Shown here: positions 20,801-30,113 of the stretch, in pieces
Numbering within the stretch: the stretch's first letter is position 1
How the letters are laid out: each line of letters opens with the position of its first letter
Assembly: GCA_019648995.1 (NCBI GenBank)
Contig: BLXT01004061.1
Coordinates: forward strand, 3,997,124-4,030,396
Direction: 5' to 3'
Length of the DNA: 33,273 nucleotides
From: Plakobranchus ocellatus
Taxonomy: Eukaryota > Mollusca > Gastropoda > Plakobranchidae
Translations under genes and position numbers: made by a program
The notes under the pieces: generated by a model
What the model saw: the letters and a program-made list of their open reading frames with translations, nothing else
Databases searched by the model: none
What the model was told of the DNA's origin: nothing

Positions 20801-21380
20801 AAAATTTTGACTAGATTTAGATTTACATGTAATCTAGAGCTAGACTAAGGTCAAGATCATCTTCTGCGCAAAATCTAGATCTCATTTGGTCTAGACTGCA
20901 TTTGGGACTACCACGCTTTTGCATAAAAAAAATTGGGCTCAACTAGGCACATTAGACCTGATTTAGGGGCTGTACATGGGACTAAGTCCTACACATGTCA
21001 TTAGTTTAGCATTTCTCATGATTTTTCTAAATACTGTAGCTCCTTTTCCTAGTCAAAAAAAAAGAATAACCTCCCTCCCCCCTCTCACTCAGATTATTGA
21101 TATTTAAGAGGAAACAATGAGAAGACACATAATTATCAGAATGTGTAGAATGTATAATAATTTAATGAATTGTTTTGGATCAGCCTCAACAGAATCAGGA
21201 TTTGAAAGTAAGGTGGCATTTGTTTTAGTATTTGTTATATTTTACTTAAGTTGATTACTTTGAATTGTTTCTGTTAAGATAAATCAGGCTCTGTTTTTTT
21301 TCTCTGGGCAGGTTCTTCTGTACATCATTGTATCAGCATCGTGTGGTGGACTGGACTGGCCCAATTGTACTGGCAAATGA
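9419..21380 (+). CDS. VAMP7: VAMP7, longin-type R-SNARE (complete CDS, 8 coding exons)
   Basis: Vesicle-associated membrane protein 7 is a tail-anchored R-SNARE that pairs with Q-SNAREs to fuse late endosomes/lysosomes and secretory vesicles with target membranes. Joined exons: 9419-9564, 11634-11691, 13503-13552, 14280-14367, 15833-15920, 17032-17099, 19232-19324, 21312-21380. They total 660 nt, giving 219 residues plus TGA, against 220 in human. An N-terminal longin domain (about 1-110) opens MPILFSVVARG and keeps Tyr45 in KLTYSHG and the ALPYAMNS motif. The SNARE helix (about 125-185) includes ELKGIMVRNI and has the zero-layer Arg149 in AERGERLELL. The transmembrane anchor is about 188-206, followed by a short luminal tail with CGGLDWPNC. 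The start is the first ATG after an acceptor at 9413, so at least one 5' non-coding exon must lie upstream and was not located. All junctions keep phase. Seven introns are GT-AG except the first, which looks GC-AG. Confidence 0.97.
9565..11633 (+). other. VAMP7: VAMP7 intron 1 (probable GC-AG)
   Basis: Starts CAG|GCAGGT and ends tttacag. The body is AT-rich with short open frames only. No repeat family was recognised. Confidence 0.8.
11634..11691 (+). CDS. VAMP7: VAMP7 coding exon 2 (longin)
   Basis: A 58-bp exon after the acceptor tttacag, ending at the donor GAT|GTGAGT. It codes the last base of Ser49 and then YLFHYVTEDKITYLCITDD (residues 50-68), a core beta-strand segment of the longin fold. 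It leaves phase 0. Confidence 0.96.
12123..12175. other. Assembly gap (NNNNN) between two copies of agctt-polyA
   Basis: Five Ns at 12146-12150 are flanked on the left by agctt plus A18 (12123-12145) and on the right by agctt plus A20 (12151-12175). The identical flanks suggest overlapping contig ends that were not merged. The true locus may be a single agctt-polyA tract. Confidence 0.9.
13189..13371. repeat. Exact 90-bp tandem duplication
   Basis: The segment beginning caaaaagatatttcacatc at 13189 is repeated base for base from 13279, ending ctctcacataccc. No difference was seen between copies, so it is either very recent or an assembly artefact. It lies just upstream of VAMP7 coding exon 3. 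Confidence 0.97.
13503..13552 (+). CDS. VAMP7: VAMP7 coding exon 3 (longin)
   Basis: A 50-bp exon after the acceptor ccatgtag, ending AG|GTAATT. It codes DFERAKAFLYLNDIKR (residues 69-84) plus two bases of Arg85, a longin alpha-helix. An exact 90-bp tandem duplication lies about 130 bp upstream in the preceding intron. Confidence 0.96.
13553..14279 (+). other. VAMP7: VAMP7 intron 3
   Basis: GT-AG intron that contains the 92-bp palindrome. The rest is AT-rich without recognisable features. A short plus-strand open frame at 13834-14046 is unsupported. Confidence 0.85.
13630..13721. mobile_element. 92-bp near-perfect palindrome (MITE-like hairpin)
   Basis: Two arms of 46 bases around a TATATATATATA centre at about 13675 are complementary apart from a handful of mismatches. 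The left arm includes gctaacagtagcag and acagatacagatagtatata, and the right arm their complements. No loop separates the arms. It could be a fold-back miniature transposon or a small-RNA hairpin. It sits in VAMP7 intron 3. Confidence 0.85.
14280..14367 (+). CDS. VAMP7: VAMP7 coding exon 4 (end of longin)
   Basis: An 88-bp exon after the acceptor cttttag, ending ATG|GTGAGT. It completes Arg85 and codes residues 86-114, starting FQSQYGVRAQTALPYAMNS. This is the most conserved stretch of the VAMP7 longin domain and includes the helix that contacts the SNARE motif in the closed form. Confidence 0.96.
14368..15832 (+). other. VAMP7: VAMP7 intron 4
   Basis: GT-AG intron. It is T-rich on the plus strand, which creates a hydrophobic-looking 96-codon frame at 14721-15011 judged to be a compositional artefact. 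No repeat was recognised. Confidence 0.85.
15833..15920 (+). CDS. VAMP7: VAMP7 coding exon 5 (linker and start of SNARE motif)
   Basis: An 88-bp exon after the acceptor attttcag, ending ATTG|GTATGT. It codes residues 115-143 plus one base of Asp144. The N-terminal part (RVLSDGKPDN) is the variable linker. VEELKGIMVRNI is the N-terminal half of the R-SNARE helix. Confidence 0.96.
15921..17031 (+). other. VAMP7: VAMP7 intron 5
   Basis: GT-AG intron. A block at about 16620-16960 is markedly GC-richer than its surroundings and keeps a 111-codon plus-strand frame open (16646-16981). It may be an old insertion, but no terminal repeats or family were recognised. Confidence 0.8.
17032..17099 (+). 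CDS. VAMP7: VAMP7 coding exon 6 (SNARE zero layer)
   Basis: A 68-bp exon after the acceptor ctgtttag, ending AAT|GTGAGT. It codes Asp144 to Asn166 (DHLAERGERLELLVDKTED and following). Arg149 aligns with the zero-layer arginine of R-SNAREs such as VAMP2 Arg56. Confidence 0.97.
17512..17780. repeat. Diverged tandem duplication, unit about 140 bp
   Basis: Both copies start catgagatgttcaacttgaaa (17512 and 17652). Both then contain an ACAACA-type stretch, a tgtatatatgtg block, and a tct-tagatattgat block in the same order, with substitutions and indels between copies. Confidence 0.8.
17790..17821. repeat. T32 homopolymer
   Basis: Thirty-two consecutive T on the plus strand directly follow the second copy of the 140-bp duplication. 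It could be the poly-A tail of an old minus-strand retroposed fragment, but no body was recognised. Confidence 0.9.
19232..19324 (+). CDS. VAMP7: VAMP7 coding exon 7 (SNARE C-terminus and start of membrane anchor)
   Basis: A 93-bp exon after the acceptor tttcctcag, ending ATT|GTAAGT. It codes residues 167-197: SVTFKKTSRNLARSMWW, then the Ile/Val-rich start of the transmembrane segment. The Trp-Trp pair just before the membrane replaces the Cys-Met pair of human VAMP7, a juxtamembrane feature also seen in synaptobrevins. Confidence 0.97.
19325..21311 (+). other. VAMP7: VAMP7 intron 7
   Basis: GT-AG intron. It has a GA-rich low-complexity stretch near 19700-19740 and CTAGATC words near 20330-20350 and 20815-20890. 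Nothing else was recognised. Confidence 0.85.
21312..21380 (+). CDS. VAMP7: VAMP7 coding exon 8 (end of anchor, luminal tail, stop)
   Basis: Follows the acceptor tctgggcag. It codes residues 198-219, VLLYIIVSASCGGLDWPNC then TGK and TGA. It completes the transmembrane helix and the short luminal tail. The CGG-WP-C pattern matches the C-terminus of vertebrate VAMP7. Confidence 0.96.
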   Translation, partial: VLLYIIVSASCGGLDWPNCTGK

Positions 21381-22366
21381 GAATTTGGAATGATTTTTTA
21401 ACTTTACTTCCTGTGTTTTTCATTTTGTTAATGTGACTTGTTTTTTAAGATCATACAAGAGATTAATGTATGTATATCACACTTCTCTTTTTTTCCCTTG
21501 AGTGGCTGGATTTTTTTTATTTGTGAACAATGAGTATTATATTTATTGTGTATAATGTGAAATGATGTATTTGAATGTAAGTGACTCTTTTCATAGAACC
21601 AAATATAATCAACTTCTGTCAAGAGGTCTGACAGTAGAGTGTAAACGTGCATAGTCATAGCTATTTTTTTGGGTTCATCTACTTTCAGAGTGATTCATTA
21701 AGTTTTTTTAGCTTTAACACATACATATAATATATTGCCCATTATGTAATATTGTATGTAACAACCCTCAATCTCCAATTTGCAAGACATTACTGAGTTA
21801 ATTTAATATAAGATACAAGTAAGATCTGATACTGATAATTCATAAACAAGTGTCAAGCTTTTTCATTTAGAAGCAAGCATGTCTTTAGACTTCAATATGT
21901 AAATGAAAACTCCCTCAGAAATCTGGAGCCATTTGTGGATGGGTTGAACATGAATATTGTCATGGTTGGATGTAGAAGAAAGTGAGAGGTGCATGAAAAT
22001 ATTTTATTAAGTGTCAACGGTACCAACCATGCGCTTTATTACAGCATATGTATGAAAGTTTGATCGCCTGAAAATAATGTCGAATAAGCATAGCTAGCCG
22101 AGTAAATGCTATTAGCCTTCACTCTCGAGAAAGAGTAGGAGAATTCACTCACTGTAACGCTTTTGCGTGCAATGTAACGTGAGTAGGCGAGACTAGGCCT
22201 TTGGTGCAAGGTCGCCTTATTATTGAGGCAAGTGAGAGACAGTTAGAGTAGAGATTTGGACGGCTGAGGGTGAACGTCAAAAAAAGCAGCTCTGTTTTCT
22301 TAGCATAGAAACAAACCCTAGACTCCAGATTTACAGAGTTTCAATCCGAAGTGATTGACCACGCGC
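21381..22366 (+). other. VAMP7: VAMP7 3' UTR and downstream sequence
   Basis: Starts directly after the stop codon. No AATAAA or ATTAAA occurs before 22566, so the 3' UTR either extends to about 22.6 kb or uses a variant signal. From about 22040 the sequence becomes more CpG-containing than the introns. Confidence 0.5.
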
Positions 22367-22631
22367 TGTCACATCTACCCGAGTCTAGACAACGTTTGTT
22401 ATAGCCAAGAAATAGTTAAGAAATAGCGAGGAAATGGCCAGGAAATATTAGACCCAGAAAGAAACCTCAGCCAAAACTTTAGAACGACAACTACTCTAAT
22501 CCTGGTATAATTAGCAATTTTTTGTATTTTTGAAACTGTCAACGCCGTTTATGTTTATGTGATGCAATAAAGCACGGATAATTTTATGCAGTCGAATTTG
22601 CCTTTTCCCTGAGCGTGTCCCTGTCGTGACA
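22367..22631 (+). mobile_element. LTR-like segment (weak solo-LTR candidate)
   Basis: The 265-bp segment begins TGTCAC and ends GTGACA, the short inverted TG...CA ends expected of a retroelement LTR. It contains AATAAA at 22566-22571 near its 3' side. No target-site duplication was found in the flanks (cgcgc before, aatat after), and no internal retroelement genes adjoin. It may instead simply be the end of the VAMP7 3' UTR. Confidence 0.25.
22566..22571 (+). promoter_or_regulatory. AATAAA, first canonical poly-A signal after the VAMP7 stop
   Basis: Found in gcaataaagcacgg, 1.2 kb after the VAMP7 stop codon. It is either the VAMP7 polyadenylation signal or part of the LTR-like segment. A second AATAAA lies near 22800. 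Confidence 0.4.
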
Positions 22632-22959
22632 AATATGATGGCATTTTACTATAAACCAAAAAATGACAAGCTTTGAAATGAACCTTCATTGGAATAGCCA
22701 TGCCTGTTAGCTATACATGTATAAAAATCTTCGTTACAAAGTAAAGTATTTTTGCTTTTTTTAAGGGTTTTTTTTCTTTTTTCATCCTGGTTTTTTTTCA
22801 ATAAATAGAATTTTGAAAACCTCTTCTTGTCAAAATTTACTAAACCTTGTGCAGCCTTGACAGCAATACTTTTTTTTGCTAGCAAGATGGGTGTTAATAT
22901 TAGCAATTTAAACTATTTCTCCCTAATGTCTTCATATTTGAAATTTTCTATACATTCAT

Positions 22960-23092
22960 CTTCTTCCAGTGTCTGGTCTGGTCTTGCAGACATGGACGAT
23001 CATGGCTCTCCATTCCTCACTGTTCTCGGTCTTTATCATGAGCTCATTGTTGGTGCTTTTTTTACTTATTGCAAATTTGTTTAAACTGTCTG
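22960..23092 (-). mobile_element. LINE 3'-end fragment (non-LTR retrotransposon)
   Basis: On the minus strand it reads SLNKFAISKKS, then TENSEEWRAMIVHVCKTRPD. This aligns with the C-terminal end of the larger LINE fragment at 30114-31070 (WAIGKGS, TENKYEWRNMIANV). Both copies are followed by an ATC/TTC-rich simple tail. The fragment is very 5'-truncated and keeps only the last ~45 codons. Confidence 0.75.
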
Positions 23093-23260
23093 TGAATTTT
23101 GTGCGCTGTCTTCCTCTGCTCTTGTTTCCACATAAATACTATACATACGTATGTTTTATGATTAATATAATTTTTAACTGTTATGATTATTATCATTGCC
23201 ACCTCCACCACTTTATCATTGTTATTTTTATAATTATTATTTTAATTATTTTTGTTTATA

Positions 23261-23693
23261 CAGTGGAAACTTCAAAAACCGAAGTCCGATTACTCGAATT
23301 TCTCATAAATCGAAATAATCGCGATCTGAGTTTTTTTTCTCTTCTTTGGCTTTGTTGAGTTCGAACTCATTATTCGTCGAAGTCAAAGAAAGTCAATTCT
23401 CATAACTTGAAGTCCACATCGCCACTAAACACAATAAAAAAAAAAATCGCTTTCCTCTCGTCACTCCCAAAACAGTGAGGATCACTGTTTTAGCAAAGCT
23501 CAAAGCTGGCATACTCCAGGAGTGCCATTAATAACAATGTGAGAGAGGGGAGGGGTCAAACTAGGGTGGGGGGAGGACAGTGGGGTGCCGAATATAAGTT
23601 TAATAGTTAGTGGTGTTCTTTGACCCCTATTTTTGCCCATTTTAATGATTCGAAGTTTTGGTCTGTTCCCTGGTACTTCGAATTATCATTCCA
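23261..23693. mobile_element. Degenerate pogo/Tigger-like MITE
   Basis: The left end cagtggaaacttcaaaaacc follows TA and runs into ccgaagtccgattactcg and similar TCGAA-rich words. The right end, read on the minus strand, contains gaagtaccagggaacagacc and aaacttcgaatcatt. These resemble pogo/Tigger-type terminal sequences, with a diverged right end. There is no transposase frame. It includes a G-rich stretch at about 23540-23590. Confidence 0.65.
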
Positions 23694-24661
23694 GAATAAT
23701 TCAGAAAAAGTGCGCCAATAACATTATGATGGACCTGCTTCAATTATAGCCAAAAGCCATTAAAAGAAGATCGCTGTTAGCTCTGATAAATTAAGAGATA
23801 ACTTGATGGGTTTTTTTTATTCTTAAATGAGTTAATTAGGCTCCTCCTCTTTAAGGTACTAGTCCTTCCCTACTTTCTCCCATTCCATTTTCCTTAGCTT
23901 GTATCCACAATAAAAATAAGAGGGCCTACATAATAATGTTGTAGATCGGTTCTTTCACCATGACGACTTCAAATCGTTTGTCTTCAGCACATTTGTGCAA
24001 AATCAAATACATGGATGGTAAAAAAAGCCCTTTAAATCTTTGAAACTGAATAAGTTAACCAAAGCAAGAGTTTTAAGTAGGGTTAGAGATAGCAATTGCA
24101 TTGGATAGATGTAGGTGTTACAGCCGAGTATCTCTCTACATTTCTGCTAGTGCTGTACCAGAAATTTTTTTTCAAACTTAGAGACTGTTAGAGGGGATAA
24201 ATGGGATTTGTTTATAGTGTCAGTATAGGAAGGACCTCGATATAGCCAAGGTTGCTATTCTGTGTACTTTAGATGAATGTTCAATTTAAAATTTGTGATG
24301 AAAAGGAAAGGTTGGACCCAGTCCATCAGTGTGGCCTAGCTACTGTACATATTTCACCTGAAAACAGTCATTTTGGCCGACAAACATCATATTTCAATGT
24401 ATTTCACAGTATTTTCAAAATAGAAAGGGCAACTTGCCGAGTACATCTTTTAACCTTACAGCTTCAAAGTCAATTGCAATAGAATACATACAAATCATTC
24501 ATTTAGTTACTCTTATGAGAAGAGAAACAATATTTGTGGAGTTTTCATGTTATTGTTTTATTAACTATTTTTTGTTCCAGCAAACTACATTATGTATATT
24601 TATTGAAAGAAAAGATTTTCATAGTATTTTCCTTGATTCAGACAAAAAAAAAGGCTTTCAA

Positions 24662-24956
24662 TAGATCAGTGCTTCCAGTGAGAAATGAAGAAAACTGAGG
24701 ACTTTTTCCAGGGGACCGACAATTGGACTGCTGAAGGCGGGAGCATACTAAGGAGGGGCCTGAAGGCATGCTTTCCCAGAAATTTATATAAAAAAGACTG
24801 CAAAATAAGCCATTTGAAGCGTTTTGGCATCAATTTAACTTATATTTTGTTCTACTCTAAAGTAACGAAATATCGACTGAGCAAAATGTGGAAAATTCAG
24901 CAGAAGACTGCATATGCACATCTGCAGAAATGTAGACAACTGGGAGCACTGATCTA
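24662..24956. mobile_element. TA-flanked TIR element, about 295 bp
   Basis: The left end reads TA-GATCAGTGCTTCCAGT (24662-24679) and the right end is its reverse complement with one mismatch (24939-24956), ending GATC-TA. The TA on each side fits a Tc1/mariner-type target duplication. It encloses a 97-codon plus-strand frame (24685-24978, running past the right end) with no recognisable transposase motif, so it looks like a non-autonomous element. The interior ggaggggcctgaaggcatgc resembles words common in invertebrate miniature transposons. Confidence 0.7.
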
Positions 24957-26007
24957 CCAATACCATATCAGAAAATGAAAAAAAAAAAAAAAAGGAAGAA
25001 TGAAAGAATGAAGCTGTTTTGCTTTACCATGTATCCAACCATAGAAATGAATGTTCACTTGTGAAAGCCAGACATTTTTTTTTTATCGATATTACAAGTA
25101 TGACACTCTTGCTCTTAATTTGTGTGATCTCTGTGGCTGTGACGATATTACAGTGGAAAAAAAAATTCCCCTCAAAAATAAGCTTTTTTTTGTTTTTCAT
25201 ATTTATATAATTGTGTGTGTGTGTGTAAACAAGGAGCCTAAGTAAGAAAAAAAAACTATTTATCAGGGTGCAAAATATAACACTGTGGCTCAGAATAAAA
25301 GATAATGGCCGAAAAAAAAAGCAAAATTCTGTTTGTCTTAAAATCTTTTTTTCTTATGATTAAAAACATTTTTTTTAAAGTGTAACATAACTAACATACA
25401 TGTACAATAAGGCATGTGAACTAGGAGGAATTAATTTTTTTTCTGTCATGTATGATGCTTTGAAACATCATAAAAATATAATCGTGGAAAAATATTGTTA
25501 ACTAGGACATAATTATACAATTATATAATGAAGAAATATGAATATACATATTATTTTATAATTGTAAATAGCCTACTTATCTAAGTTACTCACAAGGAGG
25601 TAAAAACAAATTTGAGGGATTGCCAATAGGTAGATTCTTATTATTGTTGAAGAGGAGATTGTTATCATTGTTGAAGACTGCCAATAATAGGAGTTATAAT
25701 AGTTAAAGGGCCTATAGATAAAGCCTTATCATCCTTAAACAGTCCTTTACCACAAAATTAAAAGATATGGTCCTGCTTTTTTCACAGAGTCTAGTGATTG
25801 TATCTGAAATGACATTGTACCTCACTGGATTTTATTTTGCTTTCTTTAGTTCTTGCATTCACAACATGATCAGCTAGCGTGGTTTTCATGGTTACGTTCA
25901 TTTTCAAAGTTTTTGAACAAAACAGTGTGAAACTTTAAATACAAGTGAAGTTTGCTTTATAAGGTTACAAATGGAGATGGAGCAGTCATAGCAGAAAGTG
26001 TATGTGG

Positions 26008-26008
<1 letters not shown>

Positions 26009-26053
<45 letters not shown>
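26009..26053. repeat. TA microsatellite
   Basis: About 45 bp of alternating TA with a single C interruption near its start. Confidence 0.97.
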
Positions 26054-26057
<4 letters not shown>

Positions 26058-27503
26058 TGTATTGCACTGAGTCTTTTTGCTTTAAATTGGTTCACCATCC
26101 TATGCTTAATATTTGCACCAACAGATAGATGGAGAAAGAAACCACTTTTGATGACTTTCTCAATGTTATTCTGTAAAATCAGACACACTATGAGAACGAG
26201 TGGTCCCTAGACATGCATACTTATTGTAATTTAATAATGATAAAACAATCCTGTGTTCACACCTGGCTTCATTATAAGGAACTACGAAAGCAATGAAAAA
26301 TTGAAATAGGCTATTCTGTGTGTCTCTTTCATAGCAGAAAAACTTGCATGAAAAATTGGCTGTTTCACAATCCCCTTGTGCTTTCATGTATATTTTGACC
26401 AGTAATTTTTTTTTTATTTTCATAGACCGCTACAAATTCATTTTCAAAAGCTGTTGTCATTATCACACATTAGTGCAGTATGGCACATCCTCTCATTCCT
26501 TCTGATGCAATTTCTTGATACAATTCATTCTTTATTGCTATGATTCATTGAATTGCCAAAGCTCCAATCATAATAGTCACCAGTCTAAATACATGTGCTG
26601 GTTTTGGATAATGTTCAATGAGTTCATCCTCTTTACCAGTGTGCATCTATGCAACATCATTTTATATTTACTTGTTTCATCATTAGAGTACATGATTTTT
26701 TTTATAGCATTCTTTGTTTCAATCGTATTTCCCCACTTACCCCCAAATATTGATAAATTATTGTTTTATCATGGTGCTGTGTGTTGTGAAGGTCTTTCCG
26801 CTTAAATAGTTGTGAAAATGAAAAGGAAAGTGATAGAGATGACAAAAAATACTTGACTACTCTAATAGTTGAGCGAGGATATAGTATGTCTCAAGACCAG
26901 TCACAATGATTCAGGGTGTGGCACACTAACTTTTGAGATAAAAAAAGAATTTTAAATTTGTTTTTTTAAGTTCAAATCCGAATTAAAAGAAAAGATTTGA
27001 TTCAAGATATTTATCCATAGGCCTACTTGAAATTCCATCATTTTACTAGCCTTGTAATGGTGAGAACAGGTTAAAGATATCTTGGGTATATACAAAAGCA
27101 TATGTAAACTTTTGGGTATTTGTCTTAAACTTCAGCTTTATGACATTGACACTGTGAATATGGTTTTTTTTTGTTTTTTTTTTTTTAATTCATTTAAAAA
27201 GTTTCAATGATTCATGCTGTTTTTAAAGTTACTTTTAACCTAGATGGCATGTCATTATTTTGAATATGTTGAACAATGCTTTTTGCTTTATTGGTCTGTA
27301 CGCTTTTTTGTTTTATGTCTGCGCAATATAAGAATGCCAGAGAAACTATTTTCAAAAACATAATGTAACAAATACAAAGGTTTGATAAATGATGGTTGTT
27401 GTTTTTTTCATTTCACTGTAGTTATGTTTTGGGAATTGTCTCCGTACTTTTTCAAATAAGTATCAAGCAAGTTTGGTTTTCTTAAAACTTAAATAGATAC
27501 AAT

Positions 27504-27680
27504 CTACCTCCTCTTCCTCGCCCCTTTCTCCTCCTCGCTCTCTTTCCTCCCTCCTCCTCTTCCCCTCTCCCTCCCCTTTCCCATCCCACTCCCCATCATT
27601 CTCCTCCACCTTTTCCTACTCCTCCAACTTCTGCTTCCTTTCTGTCTCCCTTCACTTTCTCCTTCTCTACCTTTTCCTCG
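27504..27680. repeat. Polypyrimidine (CT-rich) tract, about 175 bp
   Basis: The plus strand is almost entirely C and T (words such as cctcctcttcc, cccctctccctccc) with a few A and G interruptions. Such homopurine-homopyrimidine DNA can form triplex (H-DNA). It ends abruptly at ggtgaacctacc. Confidence 0.95.
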
Positions 27681-29612
27681 GTGAACCTACCTTACGGCGT
27701 TACGCACACAAAGTCAGATCAAGCTAACAAATACATGTATATAGTTTGGGTGGGACATGGAGATTAGAAACATGAAATTGACCTTTAAATAAAAATTATG
27801 CGCTGGAGCAAAGTACATGTTAAACTGAGCCTTCTGAAAATCCAGACTACACCGTTGCAGTCAAAATTGTGGAGATGCAGGCCCAGATTTATCTCTTTAG
27901 ATTATGGCTTGATTCGTATTCAGATCATGGCTCCCGCCGATTTTCCTAACAAAAGGAAAATCGTGTCTTAGTCACAATTTTATCCGGTCGTATTTCTAAA
28001 CAACTGTCAGTGACTCCATCTGCATCCGACGAGTTAATTAGCCTTGTAAATTCTATGATGTCTATATGTCTTACTCTCCAGGGGTCGAGAATGGCAAGCT
28101 TATAGAGCATAATATGAGACTTTTAAAAATCATGCTTTGGCCAAAGCAGGTTAAATTCAACAAAACTTACGTCATTTAAGACTCATTCTGCTAGTCAAAA
28201 GTACCGCTCTTTAAGCAACTTGCGTAGCCTACTGAACTCTACAGATCTAAATAAAAATAAGTGGTCAACATAATTTCGTTTATCGCCGGCGCTATTTAGA
28301 GCTTTTAGATGTTTGGAAAAAAATGGATAGGCTTCCTTATGATATAATTTTCATCTATGTTTTAAACAACATCATCCCAATTTTTAGGAAAAATAGAAAC
28401 GAAAAGGGAATTATAGCACCTTACTCTAATGAACCGTGTGAAAGTTATGCAGAAATGAAGCTTAATTTTTAAAGAACCTGTTTTCAAAATAAGAGTAATA
28501 GAGGACTAAAACTTCACACAAATAAATTATGCAAAGAAAAAGCGAAAGAAAAAATAAAAATATTCACACTGTATTGAAAAAAAAAACAAAACCCACTCTC
28601 TGATCGATTGTTTGGCGCATGTTTCTGAACAATCATACTCACTTTTATTATGTCCAAATCTACCCACAAATAGCAAAGTTTTAGTGAAAAAGGTTTAAAA
28701 AAAAAAAAAATAAAGAGTTGAGAAAATCTAAGAAACCCAATATTTTAAGAAAATTCATTTTACAAATTGTGTGGAAATAGCATTAAGCTCAGTAAGTATA
28801 TTTCTTGGAGACCCACTCATACTCTTTTGTACAACCTTACTTTCTTTACCTCATGCTCATTGCTAGTGGCAAATTCATCCACCAAATGGATACAATCGAT
28901 GTGCTTATAACCCAGACTGACTACCTTGCCTCTTATCCAACGCTTTGCAAAAGATGGTTTTGTTTTGCGATTAATCAGCCCACAAGGTGATCTCTGGCTT
29001 TCACACCCTCGGAGATTCATAAAAGTGATCTTTAATATTAAACAGCCGAAACTTAAATTTACTGTGCGACACATTGCAATGTTAATCCTGTCCTGCAGTT
29101 TTACAATCTATGGATTCCTTACCACATCTTCCGTCTGAAGGAATCTATATTTAAAACCCTCTCTAGCCACTACTGTAGCCTTCGTTTCGGGCCTGAGAGC
29201 AATCCATTCATAACATTGATATTATTGATTTTATGTATCACACAGAAAAATGTTTTATTTTGTATTCAAAATAATAATCAAAATAGGAAAAAAAATGGAA
29301 TCCACCATTAACCATTATCATTTTAAAATTTCCTAATATTGTGTCGTCATTCCTTTATTTTCTCAAATATGCGACTTTGTATCTTCAAATTTGTGGATAA
29401 ATTTTTGAAAAACCCTCGTGAAACTGATGGAATTACAAGCTATTAGTAGATGGATTACAACAGAATACATATGTGGCTAGCATTGACTGATAGGTGGTTG
29501 TGGTTTCTAAATTATAAACCTATTTTCGAAGCGACTTATCAATACTCTATCTTTGCGCTTTTTGCCCGCTATTTTATCATTGTTTATCGATGTTTTCATG
29601 AAAATCGCTGGA

Positions 29613-29830
29613 CAGGGCCGGATCAAGAACAGCAGATAGGCAGTGTTCTGGAGGGAGGGGAAAGCTTCCGTTTGGGGAAAAGGGGCACTGAAGCTGACAC
29701 ATTTTCGCAATTTGAGAGTGAAAATGTGGCCTCTCCTGGCACTAAAATAGTATCTAATCAACATCCCAAGGTAAACTTTTGCAGAGGAGGGGGTCCGGAA
29801 CTCCTGGAACCCTCCTTGGATCTGGCCATG
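29613..29830. mobile_element. hAT-like non-autonomous element
   Basis: The left end cagggccggatcaag and the right end cttggatctggccatg are imperfect inverted repeats. Internally near the right end, ggagggggtccggaactcc and ggaaccctcc resemble the GGGTTCCGG-type sequence of common invertebrate hAT-related MITEs. No clear 8-bp target duplication was found, so it is old or mis-bounded. The open frame at 29450-29848 merely runs through it. Confidence 0.5.
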
Positions 29831-30113
29831 CGGGTTGATTTCATTTGACTCAAGTAGAGTGTCTTAAGGCCTACATCCTGTAGAATTTTTTTAATCGAAT
29901 GTGAGGATGTAAAGATTGTAATATATTAATATAGATTAATAGATCATGCTGGTAGGCTATCCCCTTTACATGCATCAATGCAGGGCTTGGCGGAAAGATT
30001 GAAAACATCTCACTAATATTGTTTCAGTGTCCAACTGATCTGATACCAGTACATAAACAAATAGTAATAAAAAAAATCCAACTTGTAGTTCTACTGTATA
30101 TCAATATTATGAC

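Larger units (their letters stand above)
23694..29612. other. Intergenic stretch, no gene supported
   Basis: Apart from the TIR element, TA microsatellite and pyrimidine tract, the region is AT-rich with only short, overlapping open frames. 27690-28110 is somewhat CpG-richer and could be regulatory or exonic. 28805-29138 has overlapping open frames on both strands, 61-85 codons each, with no recognised product. Confidence 0.5.

Noticed and set aside
28805-29138. Overlapping 61-85-codon frames on both strands
   Set aside because: No recognisable motif, no clear splice sites, and several mutually exclusive frames. Kept only as a note in the intergenic entry.
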